A stretch of 64,000 bases of DNA, taken from positions 35,848 through 99,847 of the forward strand of contig JAJRXZ010000028.1 of the NCBI GenBank assembly GCA_024276015.1, given 5' to 3'. The translations under genes were made by a program, and so were the position numbers. Under the pieces are notes generated by a model. The model had not been told where the DNA came from and searched no databases. It worked only from the letters and a program-made list of their open reading frames with translations. Shown piece by piece: positions 39,684-51,057 of this stretch. Source of the DNA: Spirochaetota bacterium (GTDB taxonomy: Bacteria > Spirochaetota > UBA4802 > UBA5550). Position 1 is the first letter of the stretch; every line of letters begins with the position of its first letter.

Positions 39684-40763
39684 TTATTTTCTCTTTAAAT
39701 ATATAAAGGGATTACGGTGGGAACCGTTTTTTATAATCTCAAAATGCAGATGAGCTCCGGTTGATCTTCCCGTATTGCCCGATCTTCCGATAAATTGTCC
39801 CTGTTTTACATATTGGCCTTTTCTGACATAAATTCTTGAAAGATGCGCATAGAGAGATTTTATACGCCCCGGATGAGCTATAATTATCGACTTCCCGTAA
39901 CCTCCAAGCCAGCCGGAAAATGCTATCTTACCATATTTGGTTGCCCTGACTCTTTCATATTTCGCCCTGATATCCATGCCCTGATGAAATTCCTTGTAAT
40001 TTCTGTTAAAGGGATTTCTTCTCCAACCATAACCGCAGGTTATTATTCTTGTAAAGGTGGGCCATAAAAAACCGGGAAATATATTCTGCGGCCTCGCATC
40101 AGGAATAAAAATAGTACTCCCAACAGCAACAAAATCCGAATTCTTTAATTTATTGTATTTAACGATCTTTTCAAGAGAAACGCGATACTTTTTTGCCAGG
40201 TTAACAAGTTTAGTACCTTTTTTTACCCTGAATAGTATTCCGTCTTTACTGGGTATCCTAAAAACCGCTCCTTCCCTGATAAAATCGTAGGAATCCAGGT
40301 TATTACTGCCGCAAATGGTATCCATTGATACGCCGTACTTCTTTGCTATCTCGCTGAGGACTTCACCTTTCATTACTCTGTGTACATGAATTTCCACTTT
40401 GTCAGTCTCTTTTTCTTCAGAAAAATCAGTAAGACTCGATTTCAGAAGCGTCTCTTTTTTTTCCTCGTCACTGATAGCTTCGTTAAGATTTAAGATCTCT
40501 TTATCGCTAATTTTTTCGCTGCTGCCGTTTACATTATGAGACACGCTGTATGCCCATAGAATTATAGCGATTAACAAGACCAAAACAGAAACTGCAATAG
40601 AAAGTTTTTTAAAAATTCTGTTAAAGGGCCTCCTGATCGTTTTTATGAAGATATGCTTTTTGCCAATATAAACAATAATAATTTCATTATAATAAAATGA
40701 AACCGAAAGTCTTCCTATTTTAATTTTATCATAAAATGAATTTCTCATGGCATATTTACACAA
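39684..40763 (-). CDS. LysM and M23 peptidase domain membrane protein
   Basis: Two LysM-like motifs; CGYGWRRNPF...HQGMDIRAKYERVRATKYGKIAFSG...RSTGAHLHFEI. Confidence 0.94.
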   Translation of the reverse strand: MCKYAMRNSFYDKIKIGRLSVSFYYNEIIIVYIGKKHIFIKTIRRPFNRIFKKLSIAVSVLVLLIAIILWAYSVSHNVNGSSEKISDKEILNLNEAISDEEKKETLLKSSLTDFSEEKETDKVEIHVHRVMKGEVLSEIAKKYGVSMDTICGSNNLDSYDFIREGAVFRIPSKDGILFRVKKGTKLVNLAKKYRVSLEKIVKYNKLKNSDFVAVGSTIFIPDARPQNIFPGFLWPTFTRIITCGYGWRRNPFNRNYKEFHQGMDIRAKYERVRATKYGKIAFSGWLGGYGKSIIIAHPGRIKSLYAHLSRIYVRKGQYVKQGQFIGRSGNTGRSTGAHLHFEIIKNGSHRNPFIYLKRK

Positions 40764-40873
40764 AAAAGAATGACAATACGTTATGTCTCTTTTAATTTAT
40801 ATTTTTCTATTTTATCGGGAAAAAAATGATTTTACTAAATATTTATATTTTTTTACTCAAATATCAAACAGTT

Positions 40874-41293
40874 TTATTTTGCAGCCTGTCTGGAAGAAAC
40901 ACCATTATATGAATCTTCAATTATCTTTTTCGAATCCCTTCCATGACCTCCGGTGATGGTGACATTCCCTTTTGAAACAACACCGTTCTGTATTGTTAAT
41001 ATTGGGGTAACAATATCTCCAAGCACTTTTGCCGTTTCCAGCAGCCTCACCTCTTCGGAAGCGGTTATATTACCTATTACAGTCCCTGCAATAACAACCG
41101 ACTTGGCTACTATGTCCGTTTTAACTTTACCGGTTTCTCCAACAACAAGCTCATTATCGGTTTTTATTTCGCCTTCAAACTTTCCGTCGATTCTCAAGGA
41201 CCCGCTGATATAGAATTTCCCTTCAAAAACAGAGCCCGCACCGATTGTGCTGTTCATATTATCTCCTTTCCCAGCCATACTTACACCCCTCAT
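40874..41293 (-). CDS. Bactofilin family protein
   Basis: STIGAGSVFEGKFYISGSLRIDGKFEGEIKTDNELVVGETGKVKTDIVAKSVVIAGTVIGNI. Confidence 0.93.
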   Translation of the reverse strand: MRGVSMAGKGDNMNSTIGAGSVFEGKFYISGSLRIDGKFEGEIKTDNELVVGETGKVKTDIVAKSVVIAGTVIGNITASEEVRLLETAKVLGDIVTPILTIQNGVVSKGNVTITGGHGRDSKKIIEDSYNGVSSRQAAK

Positions 41294-41343
41294 ATTGCTT
41301 AAACCTCATTTCTTAAATAAGTATTCTTTTTACTGATAAAAAA

Positions 41344-42606
41344 TCAAAGCTGCAAGTCAAGTTTATTTATATCAAAATTGTTTAATTTCCCCACCGAAAC
41401 CAGGGAAAACTTTTTATTCTCTAAAATATTAGACGCTATTTTGGAAAAATCGTCAAGTGTTATATTGTTTATTTCATCTATAATTTCATCAAAAGTAATC
41501 ACTTCCCCAAATGTCATTTCATTTTTTGCAAGCTGACCCATCCTGACTTCAATACTTTCATAACTTAATGCAAGATTTCCCTTCATAAATGTTTTTGCAT
41601 CGTGAAGTTCGCCTTCGGTTATACTGTTTTTCAAGATATCACGGCACTATGCAACAATCAACTCCACTGCCTTCCCGAACTTATCCGGCGATGTTGCGCA
41701 ATAAATGCCAAACACTCCGTTATCGCTGTATGACGAATGAAAGGAATATATGGAATAGCTGATCCCCCTTTTCTCTCTGATATTCTGAAAAAGTCTCGAC
41801 GACATATTGCCGCCCATTATTGTACTGAGTGAATACATGGACCATCTCATAGGGTCATTTCTGACAATTCCTTCGGTACCGAGACAGAAGTGCACCTGTT
41901 CAAGATCTCTCTCAACATGATTGTGATAAACGCGAACCGGTTTTGCATGAGAAGCAGTCTTCGTACCGGAAAGTTTCGAAGATCCCCTGTTAAAATATTC
42001 GGCAATAAGGTCTTTTGCTGCATTCTCATTAAAGCTGCCGGCAATTACAAAGACAGCATTATTGTCCCTGTAATGGTCTTTATAAAAACCGATTATATCG
42101 TCTCTTGCAGCATTGCCGATCCCTTCAATTGTACCTAAGATCGAATGGCTCAGAGGATGCCCCTTCAGCATGCTTTCAATAAAAATATCATGAATGAATT
42201 CGTCGGGAGTATCTTCATACATCCTAATCTCTTCAATAATGACATTCTTTTCCTTCTCAATTTCAACATCTTCAAAAAGAGAATTATAATACATGTCGGA
42301 AAGAATTTTAACAGCAAGCTCAAGATAATCGGAAACCACATTTATATAATAGCAGGTATATTCTCTGTTTGTTGCCGCATTATGCTGTCCTCCAACTCTG
42401 TCAATCTCTCTCGCAATGTCCTTAGACGAATAGTTTGTGGTTCCTTTGAAAAGCATATGCTCAACAAAATGAGCATATCCGTACTGACCTTCCTTTTCAT
42501 CACGGGAACCCGTATTTATCCATAATCCAACTGAAACTGAGACAACATCTTTTATCGGTTCAAGTAATACGGTAAGCCCTTTTTCCTGTTTATATTTTAT
42601 GACCAT
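41344..42606 (-). pseudogene. M16 (pitrilysin/insulinase-like) peptidase interrupted by an in-frame TAG
   Basis: ORFs 41647-42606 (HFVEHMLFKGT) and 41344-41634 are in the same frame; joining sequence ELIVA-TAG-CRDILKNSITEGELHDAK. Confidence 0.85.
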
Positions 42607-42662
42607 TTAATATCTTAATATCGATTTGATTTCAATTTGAGATTTACGCGCCTTTATATATT

Positions 42663-44741
42663 TTACCTTTCCAATGCTTCTTTCCTGCTCAAATCGATTC
42701 TGCCCTGCCTGTCAATATTGATGACCTTGACATGGACTTTATCTCCAACTTTAAGAATATCCGTAACGTGTCTTACTCTGTGATGGTCCAGATTGGAGAT
42801 ATGAACAAGTCCCTCTTTTTTTGGTAAGATCTCAACAAAAGCCCCATATTCAACAATTTTTTTAACAACACCTTCATAGATCTTCCCGACTTCTATATCT
42901 TCTACAAGTCTGTTGATCTGTTTTATTGCTTCATTAATTGAAGCTTCACTGTCCGAAGAAATCGTAACAAGTCCGTCATCATCTATATTTATGCTGGCAC
43001 CGGAATCTTCAATGATCTTCTTGATCATCTTTCCGCCAGGACCGATTATGTCGCCGATCTTTTCCTGGTTCACCATAATGGTTTTTATTCTTGGAGCATA
43101 CTCCGATATATTTTTTTCAGGTTCGGAGATAGCTTCCCTCATTTTCTCCAGTATATGAAGCCTTCCGTCTCTTGCCTGATACAGAGCGTCTCTCATAATT
43201 TCCAGAGTAATACCTTCGATTTTTATATCAAGCTGAAAAGCCGTGATACCCTTCTTTGTCCCCGCCACCTTAAAATCCATATCCCCGAGATGGTCTTCAA
43301 GTCCTATAATATCGCTTAACACGGCATATTTGTCGCCTTCCTTAACAAGCCCCATTGCAATTCCGGCAACAGCGTCCTTAAGAGGGACACCGGCATTAAA
43401 CATCGAAAGAGACCCCGAACATACGGAAGCCATTGAAGATGATCCGTTCGATTCAAGGGTTTCAGATACCTGCCTGATAGTATAGGGGAATTCGCTCTCA
43501 TCGGGAATGGCATACTCCAAAGCTCTTTCCGCCAGCATTCCGTGTCCGATCTCTCTGCGCCCGGTCCCGCCTACGCGCCCTGTTTCACCAACCGAGAAAG
43601 GAGGAAAATTATAGTGAAGCATAAATCTCTTTGTAGTTCCTCCTTCAACATAATCGAGCCGCTGAACATCCGAGGTGGTCCCAAGAGTTGTAATTCCAAG
43701 ACTCTGCGTTTCCCCTCTTGTAAAAACAGCCGAACCGTGAGTTCTGGGAAGAAAACCCACGGTAATATCTATAGGCCTGATATCTTTTAATCCTCTGCCG
43801 TCGGCTCTCTCTCCTCTTTCAAGAATTCTCTTTCTTACGCATTCGGCATCAAACCCATTCAGTATCTCGCCAATTAACCCTTTGCTGTCGGGATATTCCT
43901 CTTCCAGTTGGGAAACGGCCTTATCAATTATTGAATTAAAGGCATTTTCTCTTTCTTTCTTTGCAGTATATTTATCAAGACTTTCAATTTCCTTGAAGTA
44001 ATCTTCCCGTAATTTTTTCTTTAAATCCTCATTGGATTCTCTTGGAGAATATTCCATGATCGGTTTATTGATCTTTTTCGTAAAATCCTCCAGAACTTCA
44101 CATATCTTAATGATATTCTCATGGGCAAATTCCACTGCCCTTAACATATCATCTTCCGAAACATTTTTCGAAGATCCTTCGATCATGGTTACGGCCTTTT
44201 TTGTACCTGCGCAGACAAGATCTATATCGCTCCTCTCTGCCTCTGAGAAAGTGGGGTTTATTATCCATTGGCCGTCAATTCTCCCCACTCTTACTGCTCC
44301 CACAGGCCCCTTGAAGGGCATTCCGGAAACGCACAGAGCAGCGGAAGCTGCATTAATAGCAACAACATCCTGCTGATTTTCTTTATCCGCAGACAGAACA
44401 TATATAATTATCTGCACTTCATTTACAAAATCCTTTGGGAACAGCGGGCGTATGGGCCTGTCCGCCAGTCTGCATATTAAAGTCTCTCTATCCGAAGGCC
44501 TTGACTCTCTTTTTATAAATCCGCCCGGGATCTTGCCGCCCGCATAGGACATCTCTCTGTAATCCACCATGAGAGGGAAAAAATCCTGCCCCTCTTTTAC
44601 ACTCTTTGAAGCTACTGCAGAAGCAAATACAACTGTATCCCCATATGTAACAACAACGGCACCATCGGCCTGTTTAGCTAAATATCCGGTATTAAAATTA
44701 AGCTTCTCTTTTCCAACAACTAAACTAACATCCACACTCAT
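42663..44741 (-). CDS. pnp: Polyribonucleotide nucleotidyltransferase
   Basis: FFPLMVDYREMSYAGGKIPGGFIKRE, RTHGSAVFTRGETQ, KH domain IGDIIGPGGKMIKKIIEDSGA, S1 domain. Confidence 0.97.
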   Translation of the reverse strand: MSVDVSLVVGKEKLNFNTGYLAKQADGAVVVTYGDTVVFASAVASKSVKEGQDFFPLMVDYREMSYAGGKIPGGFIKRESRPSDRETLICRLADRPIRPLFPKDFVNEVQIIIYVLSADKENQQDVVAINAASAALCVSGMPFKGPVGAVRVGRIDGQWIINPTFSEAERSDIDLVCAGTKKAVTMIEGSSKNVSEDDMLRAVEFAHENIIKICEVLEDFTKKINKPIMEYSPRESNEDLKKKLREDYFKEIESLDKYTAKKERENAFNSIIDKAVSQLEEEYPDSKGLIGEILNGFDAECVRKRILERGERADGRGLKDIRPIDITVGFLPRTHGSAVFTRGETQSLGITTLGTTSDVQRLDYVEGGTTKRFMLHYNFPPFSVGETGRVGGTGRREIGHGMLAERALEYAIPDESEFPYTIRQVSETLESNGSSSMASVCSGSLSMFNAGVPLKDAVAGIAMGLVKEGDKYAVLSDIIGLEDHLGDMDFKVAGTKKGITAFQLDIKIEGITLEIMRDALYQARDGRLHILEKMREAISEPEKNISEYAPRIKTIMVNQEKIGDIIGPGGKMIKKIIEDSGASINIDDDGLVTISSDSEASINEAIKQINRLVEDIEVGKIYEGVVKKIVEYGAFVEILPKKEGLVHISNLDHHRVRHVTDILKVGDKVHVKVINIDRQGRIDLSRKEALER

Positions 44742-44909
44742 TCAACTTACCTCTTTAATTACTTTCCTATAATATTTAATTCCGCCGTATAGATAAGATC
44801 TTTCCCAATGGTCAAAATAATACACAGTTACACAAACAAAACTATTTACAGCAATGTTAACAACGGTTAATTAAATTAATTGCGATCTATCCGGCATTAT
44901 TCCGGATCA

Positions 44910-45167
44910 TCATCTTCTTAGACCGAGAGATTGAATCAAATTTCTGTATCTGTTAATATCCTTCTCTTTAAGATAACCGAGCAATCTTCTTCTCCGGCCC
45001 ACCATTTTTAACAGGCCTCTTCTTGAATGATGATCCTTCTTATGAATCTTAAAATGTTCGGTTAAATGATTAATTCTCTCAGTCAACAAAGCAACCTGTA
45101 CTTCCGGAGATCCGGTATCATTTTCATTTAACCTGTACTTATCAATAGTTTCCTTTTTTGATGGCAT
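44910..45167 (-). CDS. rpsO: 30S ribosomal protein S15
   Basis: [51 protein letters not shown]. Confidence 0.97.
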   Translation of the reverse strand: MPSKKETIDKYRLNENDTGSPEVQVALLTERINHLTEHFKIHKKDHHSRRGLLKMVGRRRRLLGYLKEKDINRYRNLIQSLGLRR

Positions 45168-45239
45168 AACTTTGAACTTATCCTCCTGTTCTTAATAATC
45201 TATTGATCTTTTATATTAATAATTTATTTATCCTGCTTT

Positions 45240-46184
45240 TTAATAATTCTGCATATTAAAAATATTCAAATAATTAATCTTCCATTTATCCAACCTGATA
45301 TCGGCAATTGCAATAAGATTTTTGTCCTCATCGAGAATAATGTACGGTTTTTTATTACTCTCATCAATTGCCAGCACGCTCTCTCTGGAAAAATATACTC
45401 CGTTCAGAATTTTATTTCTGAAATCATTGCAAACCGTAATCTTGCTGAAATCATTCAATGCATTCTCAGGAGTCATAGCAAACTTCCCGTCTTTCAGTTC
45501 TCCCAAAACAAAGTCTTCAATTTCATTTAAAGTTCCGGCATCTTTGACATTAAAGGAACCCGATTCAATCCTTCTAAGCTTCTTCAGAAACGCTCCGCAT
45601 CCAAGTATCTCTCCCATATCCCTTGCTATTGACCTTACATAGGTGCCTTTTGAACAGCGTAAATCAATGGAAACAATACTTTTATCTTTATCATAATTCA
45701 AGAGATCTATATCATAAACCTCAACAATTCTCTCCTTTAGTTCAACGGACTTCCCGTGCCTGACAAGATCGGAAGCCCTCCTTCCCTTCACTTTTAAAGA
45801 CGAATATTCAGGCGGAACTTGAGATATCTTACCTGAAAAACCTTTTATCACACCTTTTAATATTTCACGCGTGATATTTTCAGCGGGTCTTTTATTAATT
45901 ATTCTGCCGTAAATATCTATAGTATCCGTGCTTACGCCTAATTGAATTTCTCCATAATATCTTTTGTCGCTTTCAAGGAAAATTCTTGTCAGCTTTGTAG
46001 CCTTGCCGGTACAAACAACCAAAAGTCCTGAAGCAAACTTATCAAGCGTGCCCGAATGGCCTATTTTTTTTAAACCGGACAATCTCTTGATCTTACGGAT
46101 CACCTCAAAGGAAGTAATACCTTCAGGTTTATCCACAAGAATTACTCTATTATCTAAAATTTTGGAAGCCACTCCCGATAACAA
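45240..46184 (-). CDS. truB: tRNA pseudouridine(55) synthase
   Basis: VDKPEGITSFEVIRKIKR...KIGHSGTLDKFASGLLVVCTGKATKL, CSKGTYVRSIARDMGEIL. Confidence 0.95.
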   Translation of the reverse strand: MLSGVASKILDNRVILVDKPEGITSFEVIRKIKRLSGLKKIGHSGTLDKFASGLLVVCTGKATKLTRIFLESDKRYYGEIQLGVSTDTIDIYGRIINKRPAENITREILKGVIKGFSGKISQVPPEYSSLKVKGRRASDLVRHGKSVELKERIVEVYDIDLLNYDKDKSIVSIDLRCSKGTYVRSIARDMGEILGCGAFLKKLRRIESGSFNVKDAGTLNEIEDFVLGELKDGKFAMTPENALNDFSKITVCNDFRNKILNGVYFSRESVLAIDESNKKPYIILDEDKNLIAIADIRLDKWKINYLNIFNMQNY

Positions 46185-46201
46185 TTGATATCCATTTAAT
46201 A

Positions 46202-46555
46202 TTAGTCTCTATCTTCATTCTTAACAAGATCTTCCAGTAAATCCACCATCTGCACCGCGTCTTTAACTGACGAATCCAGAAAAAACTGTATATGAGGAGT
46301 ATATCTGATCTTGATACTTTTCCCGATTTTGTGCTGGATGAATCCCGCTGCCGATTTCAATCCCTCGTATGTTTTTCGTCTCTCTCCCGGAGTTCCCAAA
46401 ATCGATACACCCACTTTGGCGTACTTTTTATCATTACTGAGGCTTACTCCCGTCACTGTCACAAATCCGATCCTGGGATCTTTGATCTCTTTAATAATAA
46501 GCTCGGAAATTACCCTCTTAATTAATTCTTCAAGTTTTTCCTTTCTATATGACAT
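46202..46555 (-). CDS. rbfA: Ribosome-binding factor A
   Basis: IKEIKDPRIGFVTVTGVSLSNDKKYAKVGVSILG; position between truB and infB. Confidence 0.94.
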   Translation of the reverse strand: MSYRKEKLEELIKRVISELIIKEIKDPRIGFVTVTGVSLSNDKKYAKVGVSILGTPGERRKTYEGLKSAAGFIQHKIGKSIKIRYTPHIQFFLDSSVKDAVQMVDLLEDLVKNEDRD

Positions 46556-46601
46556 AGGTCATTGTCCGCTTCAAATTTTTAACGCTATAATTCCTTCTCA
46601 T

Positions 46602-48998
46602 TTAATCGACCGGATCAACCTGCACCTCTTTCATTATATAAAACTCAAAAAAATCACCCTCTTTTACATCATTATAACCATCCATCACAAAACCGAACTC
46701 CTGACCCGCAAGAACCTCATTGACATCGTCTTTATAACGTTTGAGGGATTTTATATCACCGCTAAAGATAACTACCCCGTCTCTGATGAGCCTTATCTTT
46801 GCATTTTTAACCGCTCTGCCGCTGTTAAGGACAGATCCTGCAACTGTTCCGACTTTTGAGACTTTAAAGATCTGCTTTACTTCGCCCGAACCAATAATCT
46901 CTTCTCTGATCTCAGGTTTAGCCATACCTCTTATAGCAGCTTTTACCGAATCAGTGGCTTCAAAAATAATATTATAAAACTGTATGGACACATTCTCCTT
47001 GTCGGCAATATCCGAGACTCTCCCTGTGGGTCTTACATGATAACCTATAATAATCGCATTTGAAGCCGAAGCCAGCATAACATCCGATTCATTAATTCCT
47101 CCGGTTCCTATATGAATGACTTTAACTCTCACCTCATCATTTGAAAGTTCTTCAAGCGATTCCGATAATGCCCTTGCAGAACCGTCAACATCCGCCTTAA
47201 CGATTATCCGCAATTCCTGAAGTTCCCCTTCTTTGATCATATCGGTAAGGGATTCCAGCGTTACTTTTCTGACTTTCTTGGCCGATTCAATCCTCTTATA
47301 CTCAAGTCTTTTGTTGGATATCTGTTTGGCAAACTTCTCGGATTCAACTCCTTCAAAGGGATCGCCCGATTCGGGAACTCCCGATATGCCAAGGACTTCA
47401 ACCGGCATAGAGGGCCCCGCTTCTTCTATCTGTTCGCCCTTATCGTTGAACATAGCCCTTACCTTTCCGGAAAATACGCCCACAACAAAGGGATCTCCAA
47501 CTCTCAATGTGCCGTTCTGGATAAGAATTGTAGTCACGGGGCCGCGTCCTACATCGAGTTTTGCTTCAAGAACGGTTCCTCTGGCTCTTAATTTCGGGTT
47601 TGCCTTTAATTCGAGCATCTCCGTTTGTATTAAGATCAATTCGAGCAGTTCGTTAATATTAATATTCTTCTTCGCACTTATTTCACAGAAGAGGGTTGTT
47701 CCTCCCCATTCTTCCGGCACAAGATCATACTGAGCAAGCGCCTGTTTCACTCTCTGCGGATTGGCGTCTTCCAGATCGATCTTATTGATCGCAACAATGA
47801 TCGGGACATCGGCATCTTTTGCATGATTTATTGCTTCAATAGTCTGGGGCATTACTCCGTCATTAGCGGCAACAATAAGAACAACAATATCGGTTACGCT
47901 TGCTCCTCTGGCTCTCATCTTTGTAAATGCCGCATGTCCCGGAGTATCAAGGAATGTTATTTTTTTGCCGCCCACATTCACCATATAGGCTCCGATATGC
48001 TGGGTTATGCCTCCGAATTCCTGATCAATTATATTAGTCTTTCTAATGGTATCCAGCAATCTGGTTTTACCATGATCAACATGTCCCATTACGGTTACAA
48101 CCGGCGGAACAGGCACATTATCCTCGCCCCTATCTTCTTCTTCCTGTTTAATTACCGTTTCATCGTATAATGATACTACTTTTACTTCCGTATTATATTC
48201 GGCGGCAAGAATTACCGTTGTATCCAGATCCAGAGCCTGATTAATTGTTACAAGCTCTCCAAGCTTCATCAGCTTTGCGATCACATCGCCGGCTTTAACA
48301 TTAAGTTTTTTTGCCAGATCTCCTACGCTGATGCCCTCGGTAATAGTTATTACATCAGGGGTAACAACTTCCCTTTTTATATTCTCCTGCTGTTTTTTTC
48401 TGTAAGAAAAGGATTTTTCAGACCATTTCTCTTTTGTATATTTCTTCTTTGCATCCTTCTCTTTTTCTTTTCCCTTTTTCCTCTTTTTTGAAAAATCGGG
48501 CTTTGACGCTCCCTCAGCTGCTTTTTCAACTCCGATGACAGCGGCTTTTTTATCTTCTTTTTTTTCATCCTTTTTCAAAGAAGGCGTTTCCCTACTCTCG
48601 GTTACAGATCTTCTTTTGCCTGTATCCGATGCCGTTTCTTTCTTTTCAGCCTCGATTCTCTTTTTATCAGCGTTTTCCTTCTGCTTCTTATCCTTCGGGT
48701 CTTCCTTTTTTGTTTTTGCCGATTTTCCATCTCTTTCAGAAGTTCCTATTTTTTTCTCTTTAAGTTCCTTGGACACATGTACTTTTCGTTTTAATTTTAT
48801 CTTCTTTCCTTTTCTTATCTTCTCAACTTCTTTTATCTTCTTGGTTTTAATTACTTCTATCTTCTTTTCAATCAGAAACAGCTCCTGATCGTTCAATTCT
48901 GAAGATTCACTATCACAGGTGATTCCGAGATCTTTACACACTTCCAAAAGATCTTTCATAGTAATATGATTTTTTGTTGCAATATCAATAGCTTTCAT
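46602..48998 (-). CDS. infB: Translation initiation factor IF-2
   Basis: [50 protein letters not shown]; Lys/Glu-rich N-terminal linker. Confidence 0.97.
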   Translation of the reverse strand: MKAIDIATKNHITMKDLLEVCKDLGITCDSESSELNDQELFLIEKKIEVIKTKKIKEVEKIRKGKKIKLKRKVHVSKELKEKKIGTSERDGKSAKTKKEDPKDKKQKENADKKRIEAEKKETASDTGKRRSVTESRETPSLKKDEKKEDKKAAVIGVEKAAEGASKPDFSKKRKKGKEKEKDAKKKYTKEKWSEKSFSYRKKQQENIKREVVTPDVITITEGISVGDLAKKLNVKAGDVIAKLMKLGELVTINQALDLDTTVILAAEYNTEVKVVSLYDETVIKQEEEDRGEDNVPVPPVVTVMGHVDHGKTRLLDTIRKTNIIDQEFGGITQHIGAYMVNVGGKKITFLDTPGHAAFTKMRARGASVTDIVVLIVAANDGVMPQTIEAINHAKDADVPIIVAINKIDLEDANPQRVKQALAQYDLVPEEWGGTTLFCEISAKKNININELLELILIQTEMLELKANPKLRARGTVLEAKLDVGRGPVTTILIQNGTLRVGDPFVVGVFSGKVRAMFNDKGEQIEEAGPSMPVEVLGISGVPESGDPFEGVESEKFAKQISNKRLEYKRIESAKKVRKVTLESLTDMIKEGELQELRIIVKADVDGSARALSESLEELSNDEVRVKVIHIGTGGINESDVMLASASNAIIIGYHVRPTGRVSDIADKENVSIQFYNIIFEATDSVKAAIRGMAKPEIREEIIGSGEVKQIFKVSKVGTVAGSVLNSGRAVKNAKIRLIRDGVVIFSGDIKSLKRYKDDVNEVLAGQEFGFVMDGYNDVKEGDFFEFYIMKEVQVDPVD

Positions 48999-49023
48999 TT
49001 ATATTTTTGTCACCTTTAATTTT

Positions 49024-50361
49024 TTACTCTTCGGAATCTTCATCTATCTCATCGTCATCATCTTCTTCGTCATATTCTTCAAATTCAACAGTTTCTGAAA
49101 TCATTTCAAGTATTTTTTGGGCAGTCTTTTCGCCAATACCGTCAATTTTCATCAAATCTTCCAGCGAATACTCCACAAGATCTTCAACAGAAAAGATACC
49201 GCCGCTTTCAAGAAGTTTTATGGTCCTGGGATCAAGCCCCGGAAGTTCTTCAAGAGATGTCTCGTCCTCACTGCTCTGTGAAAAGAGCTGCTCCACAATA
49301 GCTCTGGAATCGCTCGAAGCAAGAAATTCCCTGTACTGATCTTCCGTTTTAATATCAATATCAAATCCGCAAAGTCTCGATGCCAGCCTTACATTGTGAC
49401 CGTTTTTACCAACAGCAAAGGAATAATTATCATTCTCAACTACGGCAATAACTCCGCCGTCTGCAATTTCCACTATCTCCTTTACCCTTGCCGGAGTTAA
49501 CGCGTTTGCAGCCATAATTTTTTTGTCAGGAAAATATTCCACCACATCAATCTTCTCACCTTCAAGCTCTCTTACAATAGACTGTATTCTGATCCCGCGC
49601 ATACCGACACACGCTCCGACAGAATCGATATCGTCTCTTTCGCTTGTAACTGCAACTTTTGTACGCAGGCCCGGCTCTCGGACAATATTAACGATCTTTA
49701 CAACATTGTCATAGATTTCCGGGATTTCCATCTCAAATAATTTTTCAATAAACTTCGGATGAGCCCGTGACAATACGATATTGGGCCCCTTGGTATTTTT
49801 TTGTACCGTTAATATAAGCGCCTTTATTCTGTCGCCTGTTTTAAAATGTTCGAGGGGAGACTGCTCCCTCAAAGGAAGTATTCCTTCGGTACGGCCAAGT
49901 TCAACAAAAATTGCATCCCTGGATTTCCGCTGAAGAAAACCGTTTATGAGCTCGCCCTCTTTATCTTTGAATTCATTGTATATAATATTTTTTTCCGCTT
50001 CTTTTATTTTCTGGATGATTACCTGCTTGGCTGTTTGCGCCGCAATACGCCCGAAAGATTCAAGAGGATTCTCTTCCACATTGATATCATCTCCAAGATC
50101 CGCATGGGGCTGTATTTTCCTGGCCTTTTCAAGGGAGATCTCTTCAGCCGGATTCTTAGCATTTTTGACAACCATCCTTCTGGAAACAACAGTAACATTA
50201 TTATTCTCTCTGTCAAAAACCACTTTCACATTGTCTACGGTGCCGTACTGCTTTTTATATGCCGACAGCATAGCGGACTCAACAATTGCCTCAATCTCTT
50301 CCCTTGGTATTCCTTTATCAGCAGCGATCTGATGTAATGCCTCAAAAAAATTGTTACTCAT
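49024..50361 (-). CDS. nusA: Transcription termination/antitermination factor NusA
   Basis: GACVGMRGIRIQSIVRELEGEKIDVV and KNGHNVRLASRLCGFDIDI KH motifs; acidic C-terminus with HhH-like region. Confidence 0.96.
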   Translation of the reverse strand: MSNNFFEALHQIAADKGIPREEIEAIVESAMLSAYKKQYGTVDNVKVVFDRENNNVTVVSRRMVVKNAKNPAEEISLEKARKIQPHADLGDDINVEENPLESFGRIAAQTAKQVIIQKIKEAEKNIIYNEFKDKEGELINGFLQRKSRDAIFVELGRTEGILPLREQSPLEHFKTGDRIKALILTVQKNTKGPNIVLSRAHPKFIEKLFEMEIPEIYDNVVKIVNIVREPGLRTKVAVTSERDDIDSVGACVGMRGIRIQSIVRELEGEKIDVVEYFPDKKIMAANALTPARVKEIVEIADGGVIAVVENDNYSFAVGKNGHNVRLASRLCGFDIDIKTEDQYREFLASSDSRAIVEQLFSQSSEDETSLEELPGLDPRTIKLLESGGIFSVEDLVEYSLEDLMKIDGIGEKTAQKILEMISETVEFEEYDEEDDDDEIDEDSEE

Positions 50362-50375
50362 ATCAAATTCACCTT

Positions 50376-50813
50376 CTAATAATCAAGTTGTGCATTAACA
50401 ATATTGTTATAATCCAGAAATAGTTTCCTGTTATCCGAAAGAACTTCAATTTTTTCTTCATTAACTTTTTGCAATATTCCTTTTATTACCTTTTTAATAT
50501 CATCACTATAATAAACGATCTTTACCGGCGATCCCACAAATCTCTTGATCTCTTCCATATTTCTTAACTTTCGTTTCAAACCCGGCGAAGATACCTCCAA
50601 TGTATAGTTGGGTAAAATATCTTCAAATTGAAGAATTTGATCAAGTCTTTTACTGTATATTTCACAGTCACTGTGAGCGATCCCTTCAAGTTTATCAATG
50701 ATCACTCTGATACTTGAATTCTCCCCTTTCAGATATATTGACGAATCATAGATCATGTATTCCAATTCCTCTGCAACATTATTGATTATTTCCAAGATCT
50801 TTTCCTTCCTCAC
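50376..50813 (-). CDS. rimP: Ribosome maturation factor RimP
   Basis: RVIIDKLEGIAHSDCEIYSKRLDQIL...YTLEVSSPGLKRKLRN. Confidence 0.93.
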   Translation of the reverse strand: MRKEKILEIINNVAEELEYMIYDSSIYLKGENSSIRVIIDKLEGIAHSDCEIYSKRLDQILQFEDILPNYTLEVSSPGLKRKLRNMEEIKRFVGSPVKIVYYSDDIKKVIKGILQKVNEEKIEVLSDNRKLFLDYNNIVNAQLDY

Positions 50814-50849
50814 ATGCTACTCCGGAACAATAAGCTCTTTTTATGTACC

Positions 50850-50878
50850 AAAAAAGGAGAGCGGGCCGCTCTCCTTTT
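50850..50878 (-). terminator. Terminator-like hairpin in the rimP-nusA operon leader (possible attenuator)
   Basis: AAAAGGAGAGCG-GGC-CGCTCTCCTTTT; minus strand ends in six U after the GC-rich stem, 37 nt before the rimP start. Confidence 0.65.
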
Positions 50879-51057
50879 ATGAATGTCATAAAAAAAGATT
50901 TTACATTAAAACACGACAATATTGAAATATACACCTAAAATTACAAGCATTTTAATCCTTTAATATTAAAAAATACGCCTATAACAATTAAAAGACTTGT
51001 CAATTAGAAGCTGATATTTAAATTAATTTAATACTAAATTAACAAGAAGATCTAAAT

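Noticed and set aside
41647-41649. TAG in the M16 gene as pyrrolysine or programmed recoding
   Set aside because: TAG replaces an ordinary helix position, no recoding structure or pyl gene is visible; nonsense mutation or error is simpler. TGA-type selenocysteine is excluded because the codon is TAG.
46311-46859. 182-aa plus-strand ORF
   Set aside because: Antisense to rbfA and infB; shadow ORF.
48377-48888. Lys/Glu-rich ORFs and shadows in infB
   Set aside because: Explained by the charged IF-2 linker.
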